Source: Leptospira jelokensis
GTDB lineage: Bacteria; Spirochaetota; Leptospiria; Leptospirales; Leptospiraceae
Direction of reading: 5' to 3'
DNA: 64,000 nucleotides
Assembly: GCF_004769635.1 (NCBI RefSeq)
Contig: NZ_RQGH01000007.1
Span: 186,001 to 250,000, forward strand
Shown: in pieces, positions 54,833 through 64,000 of the stretch
Layout: each line of letters starts with the position of its first letter
Position numbering within the stretch: the first letter of the stretch is position 1
The notes under the pieces: generated by a model
What the model saw: the letters and a program-made list of their open reading frames with translations, nothing else
Told to the model about the DNA's origin: nothing
The model's database searches: none
Position numbers and translations under genes: made by a program

Positions 54833-56332
54833 ATGAAAAAAGCTCTCCTCATTCTTGGGAACCAACTCTTTGACCTTACAACAAAGATACCGAAAGAAAA
54901 ACGATCAGAATACGTGGTTTTTATGCGAGAAGAGAATGAACTTTGTACCTACTTCCAATTCCACAAACAAAAAATCCTATTTTTCTTTTTAGCCATGCGA
55001 GCATTTGCAAAAGAATTAAGCACTCTGGGATTTACCGTACATTATGAAAGGTTTGGAGATAGTACCAACTCATATGAAATACAGTTTCTAAGTTTTTTAA
55101 AATCAGCTTCGATCTCTGAGGTCCATTTTTTTGAAATCGAAGACCGATTTTTTGAAACGAGAATAAAAGATCTATTGGCAAAAAACCAATACTCATGGTT
55201 TGAACATAAGTCCCCAATGTTTCTAACGAAAAGGTCTGAATTCCAAGCCTACCTGAAGTCGGTTCGAAAACCATTTATGAAAACATTTTACGAATCACAA
55301 CGTAAAAAACTGAACATACTGTTGGATGCAGGTGGGCAACCTACTGGAGGAAAATGGAGTTTTGATGCAGATAACAGAAAGAAGTTACCAAAATCATATG
55401 CAGCGCCAGAACTTCCGAAAATTAAATTCACGAAAGAAGAACTAGAAGTTTTTGCAATTGTAGACAATCAGTTTCCGAACCACCCAGGGAATACAGATCA
55501 TTTTTGGCTGCCAACAACAAGGAAGGGAGCCAAACAATGGTTAGATCAATTTTTAAAAGATCGATTAAACCAATTTGGTCCTTATGAAGATGCTTTTTCA
55601 TTGGAATTCCCTTTTTTGCAACATTCCGTTCTCACTCCATTTTTAAATTCAGGACTTCTTACTCCAAAAGAAGTCATTGATTCCACAATAGATTTTGCAA
55701 ATAAAAATAAAATCCCGATAGCTTCTTTAGAAGGATTCATTCGCCAAATCATTGGTTGGCGAGAATTCATACGGGGAATTTATCAAAACTTCGACAAAGA
55801 ACAAACAAACACCAATTATTTTTCTCACAAGAGACTCATCAACAAACATTGGTACGATGGAACAACTGGCATCCCACCACTTGACCACGTAATTCGTAAA
55901 TGCCAAAAATTTGGTTATGCCCATCATATCGAAAGATTGATGGTTGTTGGATCTCTTATGTTACTTTTAGAAATTTCACCCAAAGAAGCCTATCGGTGGT
56001 TTATGGAAATGTTCATTGATTCTTCGGATTGGGTAATGGGGCCCAACGTATATGGGATGGCAATTTACAGTGACGGCGGAATTTTTGCTACGAAACCTTA
56101 TTTTTGCGGATCCAACTATTACCAAAAAATGGGAACATTTCCCAAAGGGGAATGGGAACATGCAGTGGACGGCTTGTATTGGTCATTTATCGAAACACAC
56201 AAAGAACTTTTTTCTAGAAACCCTCGGACATCTGTCCTTGTTGGAAATTTAAACCGAATGCAAAAGGAAAAAAAAGAAAACTTATTCCAAATTGCGCGCG
56301 CATGGAAGGAGAAGTTGACAACCACAGGATAA
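54833..56332 (+). CDS. Photolyase-related protein (DPRP / FeS-BCP superfamily) lacking most Fe-S cysteines
   Basis: 499 residues. Start LLILGNQLFD is the DPRP signature, as in PhrB-type (6-4) photolyases. The FAD-binding C-terminal domain has RQIIGWREFIRG, GYAHHIERLMVVGS and NVYGMAIYSDGGIFATKPY. In Fe-S photolyases four Cys bind a cluster; here Cys357 remains, but the positions matching the other three are Pro437, Glu440 and Ala/Val444 in a shortened loop GTFPKGEWEHAVDGLYW. An extra Cys425 is nearby. So a [4Fe-4S] cluster is unlikely in the usual form. Repair activity may persist or be changed to a cryptochrome role. Confidence 0.82.
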   Translation: MKKALLILGNQLFDLTTKIPKEKRSEYVVFMREENELCTYFQFHKQKILFFFLAMRAFAKELSTLGFTVHYERFGDSTNSYEIQFLSFLKSASISEVHFFEIEDRFFETRIKDLLAKNQYSWFEHKSPMFLTKRSEFQAYLKSVRKPFMKTFYESQRKKLNILLDAGGQPTGGKWSFDADNRKKLPKSYAAPELPKIKFTKEELEVFAIVDNQFPNHPGNTDHFWLPTTRKGAKQWLDQFLKDRLNQFGPYEDAFSLEFPFLQHSVLTPFLNSGLLTPKEVIDSTIDFANKNKIPIASLEGFIRQIIGWREFIRGIYQNFDKEQTNTNYFSHKRLINKHWYDGTTGIPPLDHVIRKCQKFGYAHHIERLMVVGSLMLLLEISPKEAYRWFMEMFIDSSDWVMGPNVYGMAIYSDGGIFATKPYFCGSNYYQKMGTFPKGEWEHAVDGLYWSFIETHKELFSRNPRTSVLVGNLNRMQKEKKENLFQIARAWKEKLTTTG

Positions 56333-56368
56333 CTCATTTGCGTCTTTCATTCGCACAGGAACAACTTC

Positions 56369-56487
56369 TTTGGGGTGTAAACTGATCTCTGATGTAAATT
56401 TATTTTCGATATAAACTTGCCTTCGATTCAAACTTCGCTTCGGCGTAAACTTGCTTTCGGTGTAATCTTTGCTTTGTTGTAAATTCC
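56369..56487. repeat. Seven-copy 17-bp degenerate tandem repeat
   Basis: Seven consecutive 17-bp units carry the core GTAAA or a near match (ATAAA, TCAAA, GTAAT) at exact 17-bp spacing, starting 56377, 56394, 56411, 56428, 56445, 56462 and 56479. A rough consensus is nCTTCGGTGTAAACTTG. The units differ at several positions. It lies just after the photolyase gene and about 400 bp before the katG promoter. The rest of this 649-bp gap contains a short inverted repeat near 56600-56628 (AAATTTAC / GTAAATTT) and the PerR boxes. Confidence 0.75.
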
Positions 56488-56896
56488 TCTGCCTGCATTC
56501 CCATTCTCTAGAAATTGCCTATGGCAGGACGAATTCCTTTCCCAAGTGGAAATTTCCATCGAATGCATTGTTCGATTCAATCGAAATTGATGCTCCCGGC
56601 AAATTTACCCAAAGTGTAAATTTCCCTTCCAACTATGTTTCCATTACATACAAATGAGTCTCCCAAATGCGAACACCCCTACGGGAATCTTACGTAATTA
56701 TTCGATCTAAGTCATTTTCCACGTCAGGTAAAGTTCTACTCAAAGTATCATCCCATCCCGTGAAAATCTCTCCCCAAAGTACCTTTGATCACTAAGTAAT
56801 CATCCCTTACCCGACCTACCCATTGGAGAATTGAATTCAGAAAAATTTTCCTATCCTGTTGACAATTGCTCCAAGGAAGTTCATGTCCGACTAAAA

Positions 56897-56952
56897 TTTA
56901 GATTGAATCTAAAAATTTTACTTGCTTTTTTAATTTGGATTAAATCTAAATT
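56897..56952 (+). promoter_or_regulatory. Two PerR boxes in the katG promoter
   Basis: TTTAGATTGAATCTAAA (56897-56913) is a perfect 8-1-8 palindrome; AATTTGGATTAAATCTAAATT (about 56932-56952, written here in two halves around a central A) has one mismatch in ten arm bases. Centres are 37 bp apart. They match the box before perR in the TTAGA/TCTAA core. A plausible promoter (TTGCTT at 56922, TAAATT at 56947) overlaps the second site, as expected for repression by PerR. Confidence 0.82.
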
Positions 56953-56966
56953 TATACCAAATCTAG

Positions 56967-59207
<2,241 letters not shown>

Positions 59208-59210
59208 AAA

Positions 59211-59585
59211 ATGAAACAATACAATCGCAAAGAATTTCTTATGAAATCGATTGTTCTTTCTACAACACTCTCCCTTGTTATGGGGGAGAGTGTCCTTTTC
59301 GGAAAAGAAAAGAAAAAAGAAAACCAATCTTTTCCTTTACCTGAAGGTTTAACGCAAGTAGCGGAGAACGATCCCACAGCCCAAGCATTGGGTTTCCACC
59401 ACAATGCGAATGACACTGATTATACGTTATTCCCGGATAGAAAACTTCCGAATGCAAAAAACCAAATTTGCCAACACTGTTCCCAGTTTACAAAATTAAA
59501 CGAGGGTTGGGGGAAATGTAACATCCTGACGGCAGGAGTTGTGTCCAACCTAGGTTGGTGTTCTGCTTGGTCAAAAAAATCCTGA
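59211..59585 (+). CDS. High-potential iron-sulphur protein (HiPIP), exported
   Basis: 124 residues. Cys87, Cys90, Cys103 and Cys117 give the CxxC-x12-C-x13-C pattern of HiPIPs, with Trp/Tyr neighbours around the cluster (GWGKCN, LGWCSAW). The N terminus (NRKEFLMKS then hydrophobic) resembles a Tat-type signal with one Arg, suitable for export of a folded cluster protein. It begins 3 bp after katG and is surely cotranscribed. Inference: it donates electrons to, or accepts them near, periplasmic KatG. An internal ATG at 59241 is a weaker alternative start. Confidence 0.85.
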   Translation: MKQYNRKEFLMKSIVLSTTLSLVMGESVLFGKEKKKENQSFPLPEGLTQVAENDPTAQALGFHHNANDTDYTLFPDRKLPNAKNQICQHCSQFTKLNEGWGKCNILTAGVVSNLGWCSAWSKKS

Positions 59586-59593
59586 AACTTCGC

Positions 59594-59634
59594 TCCAATC
59601 CTTGTCCTTCATAGGATAGGGATCAGGGATTGGA
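59594..59634. terminator. Hairpin at the katG-HiPIP operon end
   Basis: TCCAATCC (59594-59601) and GGATTGGA (59627-59634) form a perfect 8-bp stem, with an inner TCCT/AGGA pair. It lies just after the HiPIP stop and overlaps the stop of the convergent lipoprotein gene. There is no strong T-tract, so the terminator function is probable rather than certain. Confidence 0.5.
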
Positions 59635-60141
59635 TGTACTTTCTTTCCACTCACATTTGGTAAGGTCCACTCTCTCAAATACCCAAGGTTTGTGTGCATG
59701 TTTTGCATTTTTATCTTCGATTAGGTCAAAGGAAAGAGCAGTGGATGAAAAACTTGTGAAAACCAAATGAAAATCCTGGTCTTTCATTTTGGTTCGTTTT
59801 GGACAAAGGTCCACACCTTCTGCTTTTAAAAATGGATAATTGGTTCCAATGTCATCGCGAAATACCATCCCTTCTTTTAAGACACAGACTCGTTTCCAAT
59901 CTTTTGTATGGAGTTTTAACTTTGTTTCTGTTTCACTCACACAGATTTGATCGAGAACCACTACACCCAAAAACTCAGAAGAAAGATTGCAACACTGCGG
60001 GTTCATTGTCCAATTCCTTTCCCGAACTTCCTCTTTTTCTAATTTTTGCGTTTCTGCTATTTGGGTTGGCGGTGACGAACAATTGGAAAACAAAACCAAA
60101 TGGAATAAAAAAAGGAATCCGATAAAACGAATGATCTGCAT
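59623..60141 (-). CDS. Predicted lipoprotein of unknown function
   Basis: 172 residues. Signal sequence ending LFSNC, a spirochaete-type lipobox, with lipidation at Cys21. The mature part has several more cysteines (including a CC pair and CP) and no recognised domain. Convergent with the HiPIP gene. Probably membrane anchored and facing the periplasm or the cell surface. Confidence 0.7.
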   Translation of the reverse strand: MQIIRFIGFLFLFHLVLFSNCSSPPTQIAETQKLEKEEVRERNWTMNPQCCNLSSEFLGVVVLDQICVSETETKLKLHTKDWKRVCVLKEGMVFRDDIGTNYPFLKAEGVDLCPKRTKMKDQDFHLVFTSFSSTALSFDLIEDKNAKHAHKPWVFERVDLTKCEWKESTSNP

Positions 60142-60282
60142 GGAATTACCTTGTTTGGGTGTATTTGGTCAAAATCATGCATAGGAGAACTAAAAAATTC
60201 TATCATTTTTTTCGATTTTTTCCCTAGACCAATCCAATTTGTCCGAGGCCCTCGGTAGTATGGAATGCAGAAGAGGTCAATT

Positions 60283-60579
60283 ATGGATTACGTAGAATCA
60301 CTTTTAGAAGAATACTTTGAAACATCCAAATTTGCAGAAATGGAATCATATCCGCAAAACAAGGAATTATTGGAAAGTTTACTTTCTATCGAAGAAGAAA
60401 TCTGTTGGGAATTTAATGTGCCTCCTACTTTGAAATTTCGTGATTTATTTCGTATGATTCCTATGGGAATCTCCAAAGAAGAATATGTCCAAACTTCGAT
60501 CCAAAATTTATCGAGAGAAAAGACCAGGTATTATTACCAACCGAACAAAACAGTCTTCGAAACCTTTAAGGCCGCCTAA
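60283..60579 (+). CDS. Small hypothetical protein
   Basis: 98 residues from the ATG at 60283 (MDYVESLLEEYF), which has AGAGG upstream; an ATG at 60265 is in frame but lacks a good site. Acidic N-terminal helix, no signal peptide and no membrane helix. Family not recognised. Tail-to-tail with recQ, 11 bp apart. Confidence 0.65.
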   Translation: MDYVESLLEEYFETSKFAEMESYPQNKELLESLLSIEEEICWEFNVPPTLKFRDLFRMIPMGISKEEYVQTSIQNLSREKTRYYYQPNKTVFETFKAA

Positions 60580-60590
60580 TGCGCGTCTGG

Positions 60591-62027
60591 TTAAATTTCA
60601 AGACAAAGGTCACAGTTGCCACAAGAAACAAAAGGTGAATCAAAGTATTGGTGGATAAACTTCCTACGACAATCATTTGTTTTGGTATACTGAAGCATTT
60701 GGTAAAGGCGTTTTCCACCTTCTTTCTTTTTCAATTCTAACTCTTGTTTGGAAAACAATGAATCGACCCATTCTTTTTCCAATTGGATGGTTCCCCTTTC
60801 CAAGTCACCTGAGATGAGTCCTACACTCGAAAGAAGATTGATGGCAGTTTGCACCCTGTGGTCAGATTTATTTTTGAAAGTCATATGGGATTGGATGGAA
60901 TCATAGTCAAGAGTTGACAATTGGTTTTGTTTTTGCGAGATGAGTTGGTATAGTTTTTTTAAGTATGCAACCTCTGGATTTTGCCAATCGATAAAATCCA
61001 TCTGTATGGCCAAATCATCTTCTGAATAATAAAGTTTGCAATAAGAGGGTTCCCCATCCCTTCCCGCTCTTCCAATTTCTTGGTAATATGCCTCAATACT
61101 CCCTGGGATTTGCATATGAAATACATTTCTAACATTGGCTTTATCGACTCCCATTCCAAATGCATTGGTAGAAAGTAAAATGACGTTCTTTGCCTTTAAA
61201 AAAAGAGACAATGTGTTCCTGCGATCTTGGTTTGACTTTTTGCCATGGTAGACCAAATGTTTGATTTGTTTGGTATCTAACCAATTGCTAAAAGATTCCA
61301 AGTTTTGGATCAAACTAAAGTAAACAATGGAAACTCCACGTTTTGTTTTTAATTCCTCGAGTAACCGTTTGTATTTCGACTCTTCATCATAAAACTGTTC
61401 AACGGTTAAATGTAAATTGGGCCGAAAGAGTCCATCGTCAAAAATTTGGACCTCGTTTGATTCAAATCCCATTTGGGAGATGATATCGGACTGCACTCGT
61501 AAAGAAGCAGTTGCTGTTAATGCAATTGTACTTGGAAATTTTAACAGCTCCCGAAACCAACGAATCTTTTTATAATCGGGCCGAAAGTCATGCCCCCATT
61601 GGCTGATACAATGCGCTTCGTCGATCGCAAGTAAGGAAATTGGAACCGAATCCAATGCTTCGATGAATTCCTTTTTTTGGAAACGTTCTGGCGAAACATA
61701 TACTAGTTTGAACCGATTTTCTTTTAGACCTTGGTAACGTTCTAATCTCTCTGAACGACTCAAACTAGAATTGATATACGTTGCCTGGATTCCTTTCCTG
61801 CAGAGAGAATCAACTTGGTCTTTCATTAAGGCAATGAGAGGAGATATGACAATACAAGTTCCTTCTAAAATGAGGGCCGGAATTTGGTAACAAATCGATT
61901 TTCCCATGCCAGTCGGCATCAGAACAAGGCAATGTCCACCATTTAACACATGATTGATGATCTTTTCCTGATTGCCTCGAAAACTTTTGATACCAAAGTT
62001 TGTTAAAATTGATCCATCAACCATCAT
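60591..62027 (-). CDS. recQ: ATP-dependent DNA helicase RecQ, short form
   Basis: 478 residues. Superfamily 2 helicase with LMPTGMGKS (Walker A), DEAHCISQWGHDFRP (DEAH box) and the aromatic-rich loop, RecQ helicase motif VI (QEIGRAGRDGEPS) and the C-terminal zinc motif with CRRKFIHQYF and CGNCDLC. The protein stops right after the zinc domain, so the winged-helix RQC and HRDC domains of full RecQ (about 610 residues) are missing. Such short RecQs still unwind DNA. It functions in recombination repair. Confidence 0.9.
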   Translation of the reverse strand: MMVDGSILTNFGIKSFRGNQEKIINHVLNGGHCLVLMPTGMGKSICYQIPALILEGTCIVISPLIALMKDQVDSLCRKGIQATYINSSLSRSERLERYQGLKENRFKLVYVSPERFQKKEFIEALDSVPISLLAIDEAHCISQWGHDFRPDYKKIRWFRELLKFPSTIALTATASLRVQSDIISQMGFESNEVQIFDDGLFRPNLHLTVEQFYDEESKYKRLLEELKTKRGVSIVYFSLIQNLESFSNWLDTKQIKHLVYHGKKSNQDRRNTLSLFLKAKNVILLSTNAFGMGVDKANVRNVFHMQIPGSIEAYYQEIGRAGRDGEPSYCKLYYSEDDLAIQMDFIDWQNPEVAYLKKLYQLISQKQNQLSTLDYDSIQSHMTFKNKSDHRVQTAINLLSSVGLISGDLERGTIQLEKEWVDSLFSKQELELKKKEGGKRLYQMLQYTKTNDCRRKFIHQYFDSPFVSCGNCDLCLEI

Positions 62028-62068
62028 TCGCCACTCTCAAAGAGAGTGGGCAAAAAGTAAGTTGTTTT

Positions 62069-62200
62069 TTATTGGATGAGTTGGCCAGAATTTTGGTTTA
62101 AAACGGCAAATCCAGTACGCAGTCGACCATTGATTTTTTGGAAACCTCCTGAAATGAAAACTTTGTCTTGGAAAAACCAATACTCAACTTGGCTAAACTT
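62069..62200 (-). pseudogene. Remnant of a beta-propeller (delta-60-like repeat) protein
   Basis: On the minus strand a 43-residue fragment between stops contains VFISGGFQKINGRLRTGFAV followed by LNQNSGQLIQ. The GGF-INGxxRxxxA-LNxxxG pattern is that of delta-60/Kelch-like repeats found in large secreted bacterial proteins. There is no start codon and no upstream coding sequence, so this looks like the 3' stub of a deleted gene, now sitting between HxlR and recQ. Confidence 0.5.
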
Positions 62201-62232
62201 TTAATGAATGGTGCAATGAGGAGCAGGTTGAT

Positions 62233-62622
62233 TCATTTCTTTTTTTTTGATTTTGATTTTGGGAAGGATTCCAAATCTTCGGTATACGCTCCCGATGTTT
62301 TCATAAAGGTGATTCCAAGCTCACGTAACGAAACTATGATGGGGATTGTCTTTTTACCTAAATCCGTTAAAGAATACTCCGTATGAGGTGGCACAACAGC
62401 AAACACCTTTCGATTTACAAGTCCATTTTCTTCTAACTCACGGAGTGATTGTGCCAACATCTTATCCGAAATATGACTCAATGTTTTTTTGATTTCGCTA
62501 TACCGAAGTGTTTTTTCGCGAAGTCGCCAAAGGATGGGCATTTTCCAAGCACCACCGATCCAATCCAAAACAAATTCAACTGGATTGTAGTACAATTTCC
62601 CTTTGTATTTAAATTCTGGCAT
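62233..62622 (-). CDS. HxlR-family transcriptional regulator
   Basis: About 129 residues from the ATG at 62622 (MPEFKYKGKLYYN), which has GAGGGAAT upstream; the longer frame adds 18 residues that run into operator DNA. Winged helix with GGAWKMPILWRLREKTLRYSE and ISDKMLAQSLRELEENGLV, diagnostic for HxlR. The tail is Lys/Ser rich. It lacks the N-terminal Cys of redox-sensing HypR/QorR types in the visible part. Divergent from the reductase gene, across two palindromes. Confidence 0.87.
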   Translation of the reverse strand: MPEFKYKGKLYYNPVEFVLDWIGGAWKMPILWRLREKTLRYSEIKKTLSHISDKMLAQSLRELEENGLVNRKVFAVVPPHTEYSLTDLGKKTIPIIVSLRELGITFMKTSGAYTEDLESFPKSKSKKKK

Positions 62623-62634
62623 ATTCCCTCTCTG

Positions 62635-62672
62635 CTTACTTATCAGTAAGTATATTACCATTGACGGTGGTA
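62635..62672. promoter_or_regulatory. HxlR operator candidates
   Basis: CTTACT-TATC-AGTAAG (62635-62650) is a perfect 6-4-6 inverted repeat and TACCA-TTGACGG-TGGTA (62656-62672) a perfect 5-7-5 one. Both lie between the HxlR start and the reductase gene, fitting autoregulation and control of the neighbour. Confidence 0.6.
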
Positions 62673-62766
62673 TCAATCAATTTTACTGAAATCCTAAATT
62701 TTTGGAATTGCAAAAATGATTTCCATTGATCACACAAAAAGATAACGATCAGAAAGGTGGAAAATT

Positions 62767-63390
62767 ATGAAAATTGCAATCATTGGTACAGGAAATGTTG
62801 GGGGAGCTTTGGCGAAAGGTTGGTCAAAAAAAGGTCATGAAATACTGCTAGGTGTTCGAGACCCAAACCAATTCAAAGGAAAAGAATTATTACAATTACC
62901 CTCTGTTACAGCCCATCCGATCGCAGAGGCAACAAAACTTGCGGACGTGGTTGTCCTTTCAACACCAGCAAAAGAAGTCATCCAAGTCACAAAGTCTCTT
63001 GGTGATACAACAGGGAAGGTCATCATCGACACCATGAACTCCATACAAAGATCTCCAGAACAAACGGAACGATCCACAACCGAGATCATCTTAAACCATA
63101 CGAATACAAAAGATGTAGTGAAGTGTTTTAATACAACAGGTGCCAATCACTTAACCAACCCCGTGTTTGGCGACCAAGTTCTCGATTTATTTGTAGCTGG
63201 CGATTCTACCCGAGGAAAAACGATCGCCAAACATTTGGCACTCGATTTAGGTTTTGCAGAATGTTATGATGTCGGCGGCAATGACCGCTTTTCTCTAATG
63301 GAAGAGTTTGCCTTGTTTTGGATCAACCTCGCCATGTTTCAAAAACAAGGAAGAGACATTGGATTCAAATTATTAAAACGAAATCACTAA
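62767..63390 (+). CDS. NADP-dependent F420-type reductase family protein
   Basis: 207 residues. N-terminal Rossmann motif IAIIGTGNVGGALAKGW followed by a polar GVRDPNQF that favours NADP. The later CFNTTGANHL and LALDLGF segments fit the NADPH-dependent F420 reductase / FNO-like family. Leptospira is not known for F420, so the role is probably that of a small NADPH oxidoreductase on another substrate. AGGTGG precedes the ATG. Divergently transcribed from the HxlR gene, a typical regulator-target pair. Confidence 0.83.
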   Translation: MKIAIIGTGNVGGALAKGWSKKGHEILLGVRDPNQFKGKELLQLPSVTAHPIAEATKLADVVVLSTPAKEVIQVTKSLGDTTGKVIIDTMNSIQRSPEQTERSTTEIILNHTNTKDVVKCFNTTGANHLTNPVFGDQVLDLFVAGDSTRGKTIAKHLALDLGFAECYDVGGNDRFSLMEEFALFWINLAMFQKQGRDIGFKLLKRNH

Positions 63391-63405
63391 TCCCAACCAC
63401 CGCAA

Positions 63406-63525
63406 TTTGGGCGTTCCCAATTTGGTCTAACACGAAAAACTTACCGAATCTGGGTCGGGCCAGTCCGGGGTTCGCTTACGCTCCCGTCCCAAGGGACCAG
63501 GCCCTCCCTGTCCCTAACGCAGGCT
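63406..63525. repeat. GC-rich intergenic element with inverted repeats (dispersed-repeat-like)
   Basis: About 120 bp of clearly higher G+C than the surroundings. It begins TTGGGCGTTCCC and ends CCCTAACGCAGGC. Inside are GTCCCAAGGGAC, a short perfect palindrome, and an imperfect long inverted pair (GGGTCGGGCCAGTCC against GGACCAGGCCCTCCC). The rest of the 337-bp gap (to 63727) has AT-rich promoter DNA. The element looks like those I have seen scattered in Leptospira and other genomes, but copies cannot be counted here. Confidence 0.6.
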
Positions 63526-63618
63526 AATGTAAGAGCTTTGTTGAAAAAATGATTTCTTTTGAAAACTGATCTTTTTTGGAGTTTTTCTGTCACTAGATCC
63601 TTCAATTTGCTAAGCATT

Positions 63619-63633
63619 AGAACATTCTGTTCT
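63619..63633 (+). promoter_or_regulatory. Palindrome upstream of the last lipoprotein gene
   Basis: AGAACA-TTC-TGTTCT is a perfect 6-3-6 inverted repeat, about 95 bp before the lipoprotein start, with a further AACA nearby. It might be an operator; the GAAC-N5-GTTC core also resembles, loosely, some Gram-positive LexA sites (GAAC-N4-GTTC). Confidence 0.4.
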
Positions 63634-63727
63634 TATTTGAACATAGTTTATTTTTTGTTTGGTGCATTCAAATGTTTGCATTTTTTAATTTACTACTAAT
63701 TTGAGATCATGTAACATAGAATATACT

Positions 63728-64000
63728 ATGAAACAATTCCTTACATTCGTTTTGATAATCTGTTCATTCGGCTGTAAAAAAAAGGATTCCAACGACGCCG
63801 AACTACTTTTACTAGCTCTGTATCTAACGGCTCCGAAAGATATCATCTTGGAATGGGGATACCCGGGTTCTACAAATACATTACAAAATTCAGATTTGGT
63901 AGGGAAAACATCTGGGATCACAGTCACGGTTGGAGGCCAATCTGCAACTGGTGTGGCAGAAGTCTCTTCTGATACGATCCAATTTGTCATGCCAACCATT
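63728..64000 (+). CDS. Lipoprotein, N-terminal part (cut by window edge)
   Basis: 91 residues reach the window end with no stop codon. Signal sequence MKQFLTFVLIICSFGCKKKD has a lipobox (SFGC), with mature Cys16 followed by lysines. After a short linker (DAELLLLALYLTAPKD) comes a beta-rich IPT/TIG-like segment (LVGKTSGITVTVGGQSA). Leptospira has many surface lipoproteins of this style. The AT-rich 5' region contains the palindrome at 63619. Whole length and later domains are outside the window. Confidence 0.75.
   Translation, partial: MKQFLTFVLIICSFGCKKKDSNDAELLLLALYLTAPKDIILEWGYPGSTNTLQNSDLVGKTSGITVTVGGQSATGVAEVSSDTIQFVMPTI

Noticed and set aside
56369..56487. CRISPR array
   Set aside because: The 17-bp units are contiguous and divergent, with no spacers between repeats and no cas genes.
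56469..56657. 62-codon frame in the katG upstream gap
   Set aside because: Begins inside the 17-bp repeat array, has no ribosome binding site and no protein-like pattern.
62168..62386. 72-codon plus-strand frame near the HxlR gene
   Set aside because: Runs antisense through the HxlR coding region; the same DNA on the other strand carries the HxlR tail and a pseudogene fragment.
63406..63525. Integron attC site (GCGTTAG and AAC-like ends)
   Set aside because: Only part of the attC core rules is met, no integrase gene is in the window and neighbouring genes are ordinary chromosomal genes in both orientations.
63619..63633. The sequence equals the vertebrate glucocorticoid response element consensus
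   Set aside because: Chance likeness; a bacterial chromosome has no such receptor. Kept only as a generic palindrome.

Overview
The window is AT-rich (roughly 37% G+C by eye) and fits a chromosome segment of a spirochaete of the genus Leptospira, most likely from the saprophytic side (L. biflexa-like). The main reasons are a cysteine-free PerR closely resembling the Leptospira PerR as I remember it, many 7TM/SpoIIE and PAS/histidine-kinase signalling proteins, spirochaete-style lipoboxes (L-x-x-C with loose -1 residues) and frequent TTG/GTG starts. No rRNA, tRNA, CRISPR array, insertion sequence or prophage was seen. The genus assignment is inference.

Layout. 1-4.0 kb: the tail of an unidentified gene, an aldo/keto reductase, and a ClpB-type AAA+ chaperone behind a CIRCE (HrcA) element. 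4.1-13.7 kb: a signalling and membrane block with a 7TM-SpoIIE phosphatase, a CHASE3 hybrid kinase, a receiver-PAS-kinase, a patatin and a P-type ATPase. 13.7-22 kb: a secernin-type Ntn hydrolase, glycerate 2-kinase, a large NAD(P)H-flavin/Fe-S membrane fusion, and a second kinase/SpoIIE pair. 22-25.7 kb: perR with its own palindromic PerR box and a PanE-like reductase, then a small HTH gene, a DoxX protein and a double cNMP-domain protein.

25.7-32.2 kb holds a complete six-gene ebo cluster (eboA-B-C-D-E-F in order, minus strand, gaps from -4 to +8 bp). This family is linked in cyanobacteria and pseudomonads to trafficking or processing of unknown small metabolites, and it is the most intriguing system in the window. 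It is followed by an alginate-export-like outer membrane barrel, a TetR/MDR pair, a cysteine-rich exported peptide, a hemolysin III protein and an EF-hand protein.

38-47.8 kb is lipid-centred: an acyl-CoA dehydrogenase/dienoyl-CoA reductase operon facing a TetR gene across repeated TTACCA-n-TGGTAA operators, a second TetR, then a divergent pair of predicted lipoproteins, a neutral ceramidase and a GH5 endoglycoceramidase. Together these two would convert glycosphingolipids to oligosaccharide, sphingoid base and fatty acid, and the fatty acid could enter the neighbouring beta-oxidation genes. 47.9-56.3 kb: an AraC/NmrA operon, a luciferase-like oxidoreductase, a PHB-depolymerase-like esterase, a CWC protein, ethanolamine ammonia-lyase EutBC and a photolyase-related protein lacking most Fe-S cysteines.

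56.3-64 kb: a seven-copy 17-bp tandem repeat, then an exported KatG with a HiPIP gene behind two PerR boxes of the same type as the one before perR, a lipoprotein, a short RecQ, a pseudogene scrap, an HxlR/F420-type reductase pair with palindromic operators, a GC-rich dispersed-repeat-like element and the start of another lipoprotein gene cut by the window edge.
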